The position numbers and the translations under genes were made by a program. The notes under the pieces are model-generated. The model was given only the letters and a program-made list of their open reading frames with translations, made no database searches and was not told where the DNA came from. A stretch of 64,000 nucleotides of DNA, taken from positions 61,127,533 through 61,191,532 of the forward strand of contig NC_090444.1 in assembly GCF_031143425.1 (NCBI RefSeq), written 5' to 3'. Shown here in pieces: positions 36,493 through 46,890 of this stretch. Positions within the stretch are counted from its first letter, which is position 1. Each line of letters begins with the position of its first letter. Source of the stretch: Pleurodeles waltl. Taxonomy: Eukaryota > Chordata > Amphibia > Caudata > Salamandridae.

Positions 36493-37660
36493 CAGTGGTG
36501 GCTGGTGAAGTTTGTGAGTGGTGGGGCTGGGCTTCGCCCTAGGGGTGGGGGAGAGAGGGCAATGTGGCACAGCATTTTTTCGGGAGCTTAGTCGCCGTTT
36601 CCTGTGCAAATCTAATTTAACAAAAATGGGATAAAAAGCTGCATTTTCAAGCTCCATTTTTTTAAATAAAAGGAATACGTTTCATAAGCCTGGCTTGTTA
36701 GGCAAGCCTGATTTCCTTCTTTATTGATGTGTGCAGCTGTCAAGAGGTTTTAGGGTTCGTTTCTCCCTCACATATTGCTGACTGATTTTTAATGAGTATC
36801 TTTCCAGCCTGCTCAAAGTTCGAGTATACCAGGTTTTTCTTCCTGTCAATCACAACCTCAAGTTTGAAAGTTCTTTTATATAAAGATAGTGCTGCAGGCT
36901 TGATGCATTGTTTATTTGAATATGGATCTCAACACAAAGCCATGCGAGATGAACTATAATTCCAGTTAATTTGATAGTGAAAATAATAAACCAATCATTT
37001 GCAAATGCTATTGTGTGTAGCAGAAGTAGCCTTTGTAAGTTTGAGTACAACGCCAGCAAGGGTTGATTCACAGACATTACATGCCCCTAGCAGTTGTCAC
37101 CTAATTAACTGAATACAGCAGAAAACACAATGCTGTAGTATCACCTACATTTCTGCCTGGACCTAAACTTGACACAAATGTATCCAGGTGGCTGGCATAG
37201 ATGCCAGGAAGATTCAACCAATCTACTTCTTTGTCCTCCAGCAATCTCTACAAACAAAACTACAAATCCCAGAATGCAACTTTGATGTTGACTAAAAAAA
37301 AGTGCAAATAGCTGTAGGTGTCTCACAATCCTTTCTGAAATGTGTCTTATTACTGTAGAAAAGTGTCACAAAACCATTTGAATGTCACACGCAAACGGCA
37401 AATGCACTCAAAACATGGACATGTCACAAGCAGTATGGGAGCTTGGCACCTCTGATGACATACAGTTACAAAACCACACATCACACCACCCACCTACGGC
37501 ACAATGAAGGCCCTGTAACCAAGTGTGTGCCTGCACTGACACAGAGGGCTATATACCCAGCAGAGGCGCTGCCAGGCACACCGGGCACCCACACAGTGTA
37601 TTTGTTTGACAGATCTGTCTACACTGAAACTCGGCCCTTTATTCCCATTGCACTGTACAT
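36493..37660. repeat. hAT left-end duplication, copy 1
   Basis: This unit of 1,168 bp begins exactly at the transposon terminus CAGTGGTGGC and ends with GTACAT. It is nearly identical to the next 1,168 bp; one difference I noted is C at 36,580 against G in copy 2. The duplication places a second full left terminus inside the element. Confidence 0.92.
37259..37277 (+). promoter_or_regulatory. ZNF143/THAP11-type motif in hAT copy 1
   Basis: ACTACAAATCCCAGAATGC matches the known ZNF143 (Staf)/THAP11 binding consensus ACTACAA-N-TCCCAGNATGC. This is a sequence match only; binding is not shown. Confidence 0.45.
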
Positions 37661-38828
37661 CAGTGGTGGCTGGTGAAGTTTGTGAGTGGTGGGGCTGGGC
37701 TTCGCCCTAGGGGTGGGGGAGAGAGGGCAATGTGGCACAGCATTTTTTGGGGAGCTTAGTCGCCGTTTCCTGTGCAAATCTAATTTAACAAAAATGGGAT
37801 AAAAAGCTGCATTTTCAAGCTCCATTTTTTTAAATAAAAGGAATACGTTTCATAAGCCTGGCTTGTTAGGCAAGCCTGATTTCCTTCTTTATTGATGTGT
37901 GCAGCTGTCAAGAGGTTTTAGGGTTCGTTTCTCCCTCACATATTGCTGACTGATTTTTAATGAGTATCTTTCCAGCCTGCTCAAAGTTCGAGTATACCAG
38001 GTTTTTCTTCCTGTCAATCACAACCTCAAGTTTGAAAGTTCTTTTATATAAAGATAGTGCTGCAGGCTTGATGCATTGTTTATTTGAATATGGATCTCAA
38101 CACAAAGCCATGCGAGATGAACTATAATTCCAGTTAATTTGATAGTGAAAATAATAAACCAATCATTTGCAAATGCTATTGTGTGTAGCAGAAGTAGCCT
38201 TTGTAAGTTTGAGTACAACGCCAGCAAGGGTTGATTCACAGACATTACATGCCCCTAGCAGTTGTCACCTAATTAACTGAATACAGCAGAAAACACAATG
38301 CTGTAGTATCACCTACATTTCTGCCTGGACCTAAACTTGACACAAATGTATCCAGGTGGCTGGCATAGATGCCAGGAAGATTCAACCAATCTACTTCTTT
38401 GTCCTCCAGCAATCTCTACAAACAAAACTACAAATCCCAGAATGCAACTTTGATGTTGACTAAAAAAAAGTGCAAATAGCTGTAGGTGTCTCACAATCCT
38501 TTCTGAAATGTGTCTTATTACTGTAGAAAAGTGTCACAAAACCATTTGAATGTCACACGCAAACGGCAAATGCACTCAAAACATGGACATGTCACAAGCA
38601 GTATGGGAGCTTGGCACCTCTGATGACATACAGTTACAAAACCACACATCACACCACCCACCTACGGCACAATGAAGGCCCTGTAACCAAGTGTGTGCCT
38701 GCACTGACACAGAGGGCTATATACCCAGCAGAGGCGCTGCCAGGCACACCGGGCACCCACACAGTGTATTTGTTTGACAGATCTGTCTACACTGAAACTC
38801 GGCCCTTTATTCCCATTGCACTGTACAT
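37661..38828. repeat. hAT left-end duplication, copy 2
   Basis: This is the second tandem copy at an offset of 1,168 bp, again starting with the left terminal repeat. After GTACAT the sequence diverges into the unique body of the element. Near identity implies the duplication is recent relative to most of the window. Confidence 0.92.
38427..38445 (+). promoter_or_regulatory. ZNF143/THAP11-type motif in hAT copy 2
   Basis: This is the duplicate of the 37,259 site, identical and displaced by the 1,168-bp tandem duplication. Its function is untested. Confidence 0.45.
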
Positions 38829-40120
38829 AATATTCAGACCCAGGATAACAATGACCTTCCCTCGCCTTAAACAACAACACATGCACTTAACGAACACAAA
38901 CAAGCAATTAGCCAACATCCTTTGTTGTTTGCTTTGGTGCTTTTTTCATTTGCCACGGCGTGTCTGGTTGAAATCCTCCATGACGTGTGTTTGGTTCTGC
39001 ACTGGTGTTTCTGTTTTCATTTACTTTTAAAATAATCTGGCGTTGGCGCGTCTAGTCCACAGAGGTGGCTTATGATTATGAATGCGGAGGTTCACGTTAG
39101 GGGGGATGCGGGCATATGTGCATATGTATATTAAAAAACATGTAATACATGGACTAGGTGAATCATGACAGACTGCAGCACAACTAGGCTCTCTGTGCCC
39201 CAACTTAATCTATATACCCCGGCCTGGCATGTGGAAACAAAATAGTGGATGAACATCAGTGGGGCCATTTTAAACATATAGGCGTGAGCTAGCAGGGACC
39301 GACACCCTGTAACAGCCACGTGTGTGAGTGCATAGGGTTCCTCAGCCTCGTGTGAGATCACGCATGATATGCATGCATACTCCTGCCATTGCTTTGTTTG
39401 AATTGCAGTGATTTCTAATTGGATTTGCCATATATAGAACGCCTGCTGCTTATGGGGAGTTTGAAAGATTATTATAGGCAGTGACACATGATCATTTTGC
39501 AATTGGACATAAACAATGTAGGGTGTAGTGGGTGAAAGTTAGATGCATGCATGTTGAAACTCAGAGGCAATTTTTCACAATAATTGCACCGCACATTTCG
39601 CTGGAAACACAGGCCTACAGAGTTTGTCCTTTGGCGCATACAAAAAGACATTTAATTTACATTCCACCAAATGCAACTTCAAACTCACTTTTTTAAGCAA
39701 ACATAATAAAGTGAGGTTACGCTCATATAAAACCCAATTTACTCGTTAACAGCATGTGTACTTATTAGCACCGATAATTGCAACTCTGAACTTGTTAAAG
39801 CACAAGAAGAAATGTTTTAAAATAGTACCAAGTTTCGACAGAAAATGCACAGTCCTTTTGAAGAATTACAACTACGCAAGTGAGCCTAGGCCCGGCAGCT
39901 ATTAATTTATTTTTTATGACCCTTACCTGGTGAACTGCCAAATGCTGGCCTGACTCCTTTACATATGTCAATGCGGCACTGCAGTAAATCATAGATCTAT
40001 CGGAACCGACACACGGCATGCACTGTTACTGAAATGGCTCAAGCGTGGGAGCACTGGCAGTCTCAGACACCACTCAAGTCGAGTGTGCGCAGACTCGATT
40101 TTATGGCTTCCCGATCGCCA

Positions 40121-40184
40121 CACCCTTTCCCAACTTGTAACAGGGTGGTCCCACCCACACCCTGTAACAAGTTAGGAAAGGGTG
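40121..40184. repeat. Long hairpin inside hAT element
   Basis: Arms of about 27 bases (from CACCCTTTCCCAACTTGTAA on the left, complemented on the right) are separated by about nine bases and differ at about two positions. A second hairpin lies at 40,333-40,351, with nine-base perfect arms CACAGCCCT/AGGGCTGTG. Such structures are common in non-autonomous DNA elements; the role is unknown. Confidence 0.7.
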
Positions 40185-40623
40185 GAGTGACAATACCCTC
40201 CACTCTCTGATTGATGTGGAGTGTAAGCCCTACAGGGCTTGCATTCAAAACGCCCAGGGCTAACTTCACCTCAACGTCATCAGTGGGTGGAGACTGGGCC
40301 TCGATGCTAGGTCTTTGCCGAGCTGATGACATCACAGCCCTCAGGGCTGTGAGACTGTCAGCCTGGCAAATACTTAGACTTTGGGTCTGCTGGGAGAGCA
40401 GGTAAAGTAATGTGTCAGTCACGTGTCTGCACTGTTATTAAGAACAGGAACTACAACAATGGTGTCGGCGAGTGGGGCAGACAGTGCAGTGCTCCCCGTT
40501 CTTTAAAGTTATAAGAGGGTTTTTTTTAAATTAAAAACATATAATATTGGAATGATTGCTTTCTTTTAACTTTGACTATACAGGGGGCGGAGCCCCGACG
40601 CCCGTGCACAGAAACCGCCACTG

Positions 40624-41429
40624 TAGTGGACCATGCCACCAGATATCCTGAAGCAATTCCTCTAAGGACCACTACAGCACCTGCAGTGGAAAAGGCCCTC
40701 CTGGGAATATTTTCCAGGGTGGGCTTCCCAAAAGAGGTGGTATCAGACATGGGAAGCAATTTCATGTCTGCTTACTTAAAGGCCATGTGGAAGGAGTGTG
40801 GTGTGACATACAAGTTCACCACACCCTATCATACACAAACAAATGGACTGGTGGAGAGATTTAACAAAACTCTCAGAGGCATGATTATGGGACTCCCTGA
40901 AAAACTCCGCAGGAGATGGGATATCCTTTTACCATGCCTCCTTTTTGCTTACAGGGAGGTACCCCAGAAAGGAGTGGGCTTCAGCCCCTTTGAACTCCTC
41001 TTTAGACACCCTGTGAAGGGTCCACTAACACTTGTCAAGGAGGGTTGGGAACAACCTTTAAAAGCTCCAAAACAAGATATAGTGGATTATGTACTTGGCC
41101 TCAGATCAAGGATGGCTGAGTACATGAAAAAGGCCAGTAAAAACCTTCAGGCCAGCCAAGAGCTCCAAAAGCAATGGCTTGACCAGAAGGCTGTTTTGGT
41201 TCAGTACCAACCAGGGCAGAAAGTGTGGGTCTTGGAGCCTGTGGCCCCAAGAGCACTCCAAGATAAATGGAGTGGACCCCACACAATTGTTGAGAAAAAG
41301 GGCGAAGTCACCTACTTAGTTGACTTAGGCACTGCCAGGAGTCCCCTTAGGGTGCTCCATGTCAATCGTCTGAAACCCTACTATAACAGGGCTGATCTCA
41401 CCCTGCTCATGGCAACTGATGAGGGATAG
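40624..41429 (+). pseudogene. Element 1 integrase, C-terminal half
   Basis: The catalytic core resumes after the hAT element. The second catalytic Asp is at 40,746 (VVSDMGSNF) and the Glu at 40,854 (NGLVERF). They are separated by 35 residues as in the DDX35E integrase core. A C-terminal GPY/F-like module follows, with DKWSGPHTI at about 41,262-41,288, and ends near LKPYYNRAD. The frame stops at TAG 41,427-41,429, and reverse transcriptase follows in the same frame. That stop is either a nonsense mutation in a single pol polyprotein or, less likely, a natural boundary. No chromodomain is evident. Confidence 0.9.
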
Positions 41430-42701
41430 GAAGAAGACAGTGATCCTCTACCTGATCTCTTCTCTTCCACAGAACAAGATGCTCTAGTGGAAGGTGTAGT
41501 TTTGGCTGATTGTCTTACTGCTGAGCAAAAAGACCATTGCATAAATCTCCTGGGTCAGTTTTCTGAACTCTTCTCTACTGTGCCAGGTACCACTTCTTGG
41601 TGTGAGCACACTATAGATACTGGAGACAGCTTGCCTGTCAAAAGTAAGATCTATAGGCAGCCTGACCATGTCAGAGACTGCATAAAGCAAGAGGTGCAGA
41701 AAATGTTAGAACTGGGAGTGGTTAAGCACTCTGAAAGTCCATGGGCTTCTCCTGTGGTACTTGTACCAAAACCTCATTCCAAGGATGGAAAGAAGGAAAT
41801 GCGGTTTTGTGTAGACTACAGAGGTCTCAACCAGGTAACCAAAACTGATGCTCACCCTATACCCAGGGCAGATGAGCTCATAGATACACTGGCATCTGCC
41901 AAGTATCTAAGCACTTTTGATTTGACTGCAGGGTATTGGCAGATCAAATTATCAGAAGATGCAAAACCTAAAACTGCATTTTCAACCATTGGAGGTCATT
42001 ACCAATTCACAGTAATGCCTTTTGGATTGAAAAATGCACCTGCCACTTTTCAGAGGTTGGTGAACACAGTCCTGCAAGGGCTGGAAGCTTTTAGTGCAGC
42101 ATATCTGGACGATATAGCTGTCTTTAGCTCCAGTTGGGATGATCACCTGGTCCACCTGTGGAAAGTTTTAGAGGCCCTGCAAAAGGCAGGCCTTACTATC
42201 AAGGCTTCAAAGTGCCAGATAGGGCAGGGAAAAGTGGTTTATCTGGGACACCTTGTTGGTGGGGAACAGATTGCACCACTTCAGGGGAAAATCCAAACTA
42301 TTATAGATTGGGTTCCCCCTACTACTCAGACTCAGGTGAGAGCCTTCCTATGCCTCACTGGGTATTACAGGAGGTTCATTAAGAACTATGGCTCCATTGC
42401 AGCCCCTCTTAATGACCTCACATCCAAGAAAATGCCTAAAAAGGTATTATGGACAGCAAACTGCCATAAAGCTTTTGAGGAGCTGAAGCAGGCCATGTGC
42501 TCTGCACCTGTCCTGAAAAGCCCTTGTTACTCTAAAAAATTCTATGTCCAAACTGATGCATCTGAATTAGGAGTAGGGGCAGTCCTATCACAACTTAATT
42601 CTGAGGGCCAGGATCAACCTGTTGCTTTTATTAGTAGGAGGTTGACCCCTAGAGAAAAGCGTTGGTCTGCCATAGAGAGGGAGGCCTTTGCTGTGATCTG
42701 A
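41430..42701 (+). pseudogene. Element 1 reverse transcriptase and RNase H (N-part)
   Basis: This encodes a Ty3/gypsy-type reverse transcriptase followed by RNase H. RT motifs in order are SPWASPVVLVPK, MRFCVDYRGLN, STFDLTAGYWQI (first catalytic Asp), MPFGLKNAPATFQ and the YLDD box at 42,102-42,113. RNase H starts with YVQTDASELGVGAVL (catalytic Asp at 42,555) and continues to the conserved acidic segment IEREAFAVI. The frame then breaks at about 42,700 by a small deletion. The only Met-initiated start is 41,487, but the frame is open from 41,430 and is in phase with the integrase, so one polyprotein is likely. The RT is of gypsy type, not copia type, despite the copia-like domain order. Confidence 0.92.
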
Positions 42702-42934
42702 AGAAGTTGAGGCCATACCTGTTTGGCACTCACTTCATTGTTCAGACAGACCACAAACCTCTACTTTGGCTAAAACAAATGAAAGGTGAAAATCCTAAAT
42801 TATTGAGGTGGTCCATATCCCTACAGGGAATGGACTATACAGTGGAACATAGACCTGGGAGTAGCCACTCCAATGCAGATGGACTCTCCAGATATTTCCA
42901 CTTAGACAATGAAGACTCATCAGGTCATGGCTAG
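42698..42934 (+). pseudogene. Element 1 RNase H C-terminal part (shifted frame)
   Basis: The rest of RNase H is in a different frame: it resumes with LKKLRPYLFGTHFIVQTDHK and ends with the conserved His and Asp motif HSNADGLSR. The stop is at 42,932-42,934, just ahead of the polypurine tract. No env-like ORF lies between here and the 3' LTR. Confidence 0.85.
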
Positions 42935-42948
42935 TCTTATTGTCCTTC

Positions 42949-42965
42949 GTTTGGGGGGTGGGTTG
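42949..42965 (+). other. Element 1 polypurine tract
   Basis: A G-rich tract (TTTGGGGGGTGGG) directly precedes the 3' LTR start at 42,966. Element 2 has the same context at 60,678-60,695. It would prime plus-strand DNA synthesis. Confidence 0.75.
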
Positions 42966-43040
42966 TGTAGGAAAGTACCATCTTGCCTGGCATGTTACCC
43001 CCATTTTTCACTGTATATATGTTGTTTTAGTTGTATGTGT

Positions 43041-43687
43041 CACTGGGACCCTGCCAGCCAGGGCCCCAGTGCTCATAAGTGTGCCTGAATGTGTTACCTG
43101 TGTTATGACTAACTGTCTCACTGAGGCTCTGCTAATCAGAACCTCAGTGGTTATGCTCTCTCATTTCTTTCAAATTGTCACTAACAGGCTAGTGACCAAT
43201 TTTACCAATTTACATTGGCTTACTGGAACACCCTTATAATTCCCTAGTATATGGTACTGAGGTACCCAGGGTATTGGGGTTCCAGGAGATCCCTATGGGC
43301 TGCAGCATTTCTTTTGCCACCCATAGGGAGCTCTGACAATTCTTACACAGGCCTGCCACTGCAGCCTGAGTGAAATAACGTCCACGTTATTTCACAGCCA
43401 TTTTACACTGCACTTAAGTAACTTATAAGTCACCTATATGTCTAACCTTTACCTGGTAAAGGTTGGGTGCTAAGTTACTTAGTGTGTGGGCACCCTGGCA
43501 CTAGCCAAGGTGCCCCCACATTGTTCAGGGCCAATTCCCCGGACTTTGTGAGTGCGGGGACACCATTACACGTGTGCACTACATATAGGTCACTACCTAT
43601 ATGTAGCTTCACAATGGTAACTCCAAATATGGCCATGTAACATGTCTATGATCATGGAATTGCCCCCTCTATGCCATCCTGGCATAG
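43041..43687. repeat. Hairpin cluster in LTR of element 1
   Basis: At least eight short inverted repeats occur in 650 bp. Examples are GTGAAATAACGT with its exact complement (43,370-43,395, two-base loop), CTACATATAGGT with its complement (43,579-43,606, four-base loop), AACCTTTACC with its complement (43,444-43,464, one-base loop) and CTATGCCA with its complement (43,669-43,687). Two related imperfect ones at 43,041-43,071 and 43,119-43,149 begin CACTG and end CAGTG. The cluster is conserved in both LTRs of element 2. Confidence 0.85.
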
Positions 43688-45714
43688 TTGGCACAATCCC
43701 ATGATCCAAGTGGTCTGTAGCACAGACCCTGGTACTGCCAAACTGCCTTTCCTGGGGTTTCACTGCAGCTGCTGCTGCTGCCAACCCCTCAGACAGGTTT
43801 CTGCCCTCCTGGGGTCCAGCCAGGCTTGGCCCAGGATGGCAGAACAAAGGACTTCCTCTGAGAGAGGGTGTTACACCCTCTCCCTTTGGAAAATGGTGTG
43901 AAGGCAGGGGAGGAGTAGCCTTCCCCAGCCTCTGGAAATGCTTTCATGGGCACACATGGTGCCCATTTCTGCATAAGCCAGTCTACACCGGTTCAGGGAC
44001 CCCTTAGCCCTGCTCTGGCGCGAAACTGGACAAAGGAAAGGGGAGTGACCACTCCCCTGACCTGCACCTCCCCTGGGAGGTGCCCAGAGCTCCTCCAGTG
44101 TGCTCCAGACCTCTGCCATCTTGGAAACAGAGGTGCTGCTGGCACACTGGACTGCTCTGAGTGGCCAGTGCCAGCAGGTGACGTCAGAGACTCCTTCTGA
44201 TAGGCTCCTTCAGGTGTTGCTAGCCTATCCTCTCTCCTAAGTAGCCAAACCCTCTTTTCTGGTTATTTAGGGTCTCTGTCTCTGGGGATTCCTTAGCTAA
44301 CGAATGCAAGAGCTCATCCGAGTTCCTCTGCATCTCTCTCTTCACCTTCTGCCAAGGAATCGACTGCTGACTGCGCTGGAAGCCTGCAAAACTGCAACAA
44401 AGTAGCAAAGATGACTACTGCAACTCTGTAACGCTGATCCTGCCGCCTTCTCAACTGTTTTCCTGGTGGTGCATGCTGTGGGGGTAGTCTGCCTCCTCTC
44501 TGCACTAGAAGCTCCGAAGAAATCTCCCGTGGGTCGACGGAATCGTCCCCCTGCAACTGCAGGCACCAAAGAACTGCATCACCGGTACCCTGGGTCTCCT
44601 CTCAGCACGACGAGCGAGGTCCCTTGAATCCAGCAACTCTGTCCAAGTGACTCCCACAGTCTAGTGACTCTTCAGTCCAAGTTTGGTGGAGGTAAGTCCT
44701 TGCCTCCCCACGCCAGACTGCATTGCTGGGAACCGCGACTTTTGCAGCTACTCCGGCCTCCGTGCACTTCCGGCAGAAATCCTTTGTGCACAGTCCAGCC
44801 TGGGTCCACGGCACTCTAACCTGCATTGCACGACCTCCTAAGTTGTCCTCCGGCGGCGTGGGACTCCTTTGTGCAACTTCGGGTGAGCACTGTTTCAATC
44901 CACTTTGTAGTGCCTGGTCCGGCAGTTCTGCGGGTGCTGCCTGCTTCTGAGAGGGCTCCTTGTCTTGCTCGATGCCCCCTCTGTCCCAAGACGCAACTGG
45001 CGACATCCTGGTCCCTCCTGGGCCACAGCAGCATCCAAAAACCCTAACCGCACGATTTGCAGTTAGCAAGGCTTGTTGGCGGTCTTTCTTCAGGAAAACA
45101 CTTCTGCACGACTTTCCACGGCGTGGGGGATCTATCCTCCAAAGGGGAAGTCTCTAGCCCTTGTCGTTCCTGCAGAACCTTCAGCTTCTACTGTCCAGTA
45201 GCAGCTTCTTTGCACCCACAGCTGGCATTTCCTGGGCATCTGCCCATCTCCGACTTGCTTGTGACTTTTGGACTTGGTCCCCTTGTTCCACAGGTACCCT
45301 CGAACTGGAAATCCATCGTTGTTGCATTGCTGGTTTGTGTCTTTCCTGCAAAATTCCCCTATCACGACTTCTATGTCCTTTGGGGAACTTTAGTGCACTT
45401 TGCACTCACTTTTCAGGGTCTTGGGGTGGGCTATTTTTCTAACCCTTACTATTTTCTAATAGTCCCAGCGACCCTCTACAAGGTCACATAGGTTTGGGGT
45501 CCATTCGTGGTTCGCATTCCACTTTTGGAGTATATGGTTTGTGTTGCCCCTATCCCTATGTGTCCCCATTGCATCCTATTGTAACTATACATTGTTTGCA
45601 CTGTTTTCTAATACTATTACTGCATATTTTGGTATTGTGTACATATATCTTGTGTATATTTGCTATCCTCATACTGAGGGTACACTCTGAGATACTTTGG
45701 CATATTGTCATAAA

Positions 45715-45720
45715 AATAAA
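45715..45720 (+). promoter_or_regulatory. LTR polyadenylation signal AATAAA
   Basis: This is the same signal and context as in the 5' LTR remnant, about 240 bp from the LTR end. Confidence 0.6.
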
Positions 45721-45960
45721 GTACCTTTATTTTTAGTATATCTGTGTATTGTGTTTTCTTATGATATTGTGCATATGACACTAAGTGGTACTGTAGGAGC
45801 TTCACTCGTCTCCTAGTTCAGCCTAAGCTGCTCTGCTAAGCTACCATTATCTATCAGCCTATGCTGCTAGACACCCTATACACTAATAAGGGATAACTGG
45901 GCCTGGTGCAAGGTGTAAGTACCCCTTGGTACTCACTACAAGCCAGTCCAGCCTCCTACA

Positions 45961-46150
45961 GTGTATGAAGAAGCAGACAGGCGTGATGCCGCCAAGCACT
46001 CTCTGACTCTGTTGGTTGAATGTGTATGAAGAAGCAGACAGGCCTAAGGCAGCCTGGCGCTCTGTGACTCTGTTGGTTGGTCGCGCATGAAGAAGCAGAG
46101 AGGTGTAAGGCAGCCAGTGGTCTCAGACTCTGTTGGCTGGGCGTGTTTGA
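45961..46150. repeat. 61-bp satellite monomers right of element 1
   Basis: About three divergent monomers follow the LTR, beginning GTGTATGAAGAAGCAGACAGG and ending near GGCTGGGCGTGTTTGA. They are of the same 61-bp subtype as 30,661-33,100. Element 1 therefore inserted into the satellite close to its edge. Confidence 0.9.
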
Positions 46151-46369
46151 AATGTACTTAAGAATGTCTTACTGCTAATCGGCTAACATTAGCACTCGTT
46201 GGGAAATAAAAATGGCATGGTAAAAAGACGTTGTTTCTCAGAACTATGTGAGCAGTGGAGACACTATAAAAGGGAAACAAGCATTGACAAAGCCAATAGG
46301 TTTCACCTGTGCAAGATCTATTTACCTTGTCAGTGTTTTTAGACATGCTGCACAGCAGCGAGGGCAAGC
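46151..46369. other. Unassigned spacer
   Basis: This is unique sequence with no credible ORF. A TATA-like string ACTATAAAAGGG is at about 46,264, and a motif resembling an inverted repeat (ATTGACAAAGCCAAT) follows at about 46,283. I see nothing else in it. Confidence 0.4.
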
Positions 46370-46890
46370 AGCGGGGGCAAGCAACACGAGGAAGGAGGTG
46401 CATGTGAGGAGGGAGAAAACAGGAACATCAGGCAGCAGGTGGAAGGGTGGGGGGAACCAACACCAGGGAGGTGTGTTTAAGGAGAGAGGAAACAGGAACA
46501 TCAGACAGCAGGTGGAAGGGTGGGGGGAACAACACCAGGAAGGTGTGTGTAAGGAGGGAGGAAACAGGAACATCAGACAGCAGGTGGAAGGGCGGGGGGA
46601 ACCAACACCAGGGAGGTGTGAGGGAGGAGGGAAGAAACAGCAACATCAGACAGCAGGGTGGGGGAGGAAGCAACACCAGGGAGGTGTGTGGGAGGAGGGA
46701 AGAAACAGGAACATTGGACATCAGGTGGAAGAACTGGGGGAAGCAACACCAGTGAGGTGTGTGGGGGAAGGGAGGAAGCTGCAATGGACAGTGGACGGAG
46801 TGTGTGGATTGGGTAAGCAACACAAGGGAGCTGCAGGAGAGGAGGGAGGAAGAAGAAACAGTGAACAGCAGGAGGAGGGCGGGGTGGCGG
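46370..46890. repeat. Minisatellite, ~72-bp unit, about 7 copies
   Basis: A purine-rich unit recurs with spacings of 73, 71, 74, 69 and 70 bp; the marker AGGAACATCA occurs at 46,421, 46,494, 46,565 and, altered, at 46,639 and 46,708. The plus strand is G/A rich (GGAGGGAGGAAACAGG, GGTGGAAGGGTGGGGG). ORFs of up to 217 codons across it are compositional. Confidence 0.85.

Larger units (their letters stand above)
36493..40623. mobile_element. Non-autonomous hAT-type DNA transposon
   Basis: The element is 4,131 bp and sits inside the integrase. It is flanked by a perfect 8-bp target duplication TAGTGGAC (36,485-36,492 and 40,624-40,631). Its ends are short inverted repeats: CAGTGGTGGCTGG on the left and, read from the right, CAGTGGCGGTTTC. 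An 8-bp duplication with CAG...CTG ends is the signature of the hAT superfamily. I find no ORF resembling a hAT transposase, so it would depend on an enzyme supplied in trans. The left 1,168 bp are tandemly duplicated. The sequence right of 38,829 is unique in the window and contains several hairpins. Confidence 0.92.
42966..45960 (+). mobile_element. Element 1: full 3' LTR (2,995 bp)
   Basis: This LTR starts TGTAGGAAAGTACC and ends CCTCCTACA, with the canonical TG...CA ends, and is followed directly by satellite sequence at 45,961. It is homologous throughout to the 3,083-bp 5' LTR of element 2. About 3 kb is very long for a Ty3/gypsy LTR. The left third (43,041-43,690) is crowded with short perfect hairpins. 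The polyadenylation signal is near the right end, so U3 makes up most of the length. Several ORFs in the LTR (both strands, up to about 155 codons) do not look like genes. Confidence 0.95.

Noticed and set aside
38829..40560. hAT transposase gene
   Set aside because: No ORF above about 125 codons and no hAT dimerisation or catalytic motif is visible on either strand.
43593..44200. Host exons in the overlapping ORFs of the LTR
   Set aside because: The same ORFs recur in the other LTR copies at 55,366 and 61,411, so they belong to the repeat.
44602..45069. 155-codon minus-strand ORF inside the LTR
   Set aside because: It sits in GC-rich LTR sequence, has no recognisable domain, and is not maintained as an equally long frame in element 2.
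33101..45960. Endogenous retrovirus or Ty1/copia element
   Set aside because: There is no env ORF. The RT and RNase H motifs are Ty3/gypsy-like, and the copia-like order is explained by the Gmr1 clade.
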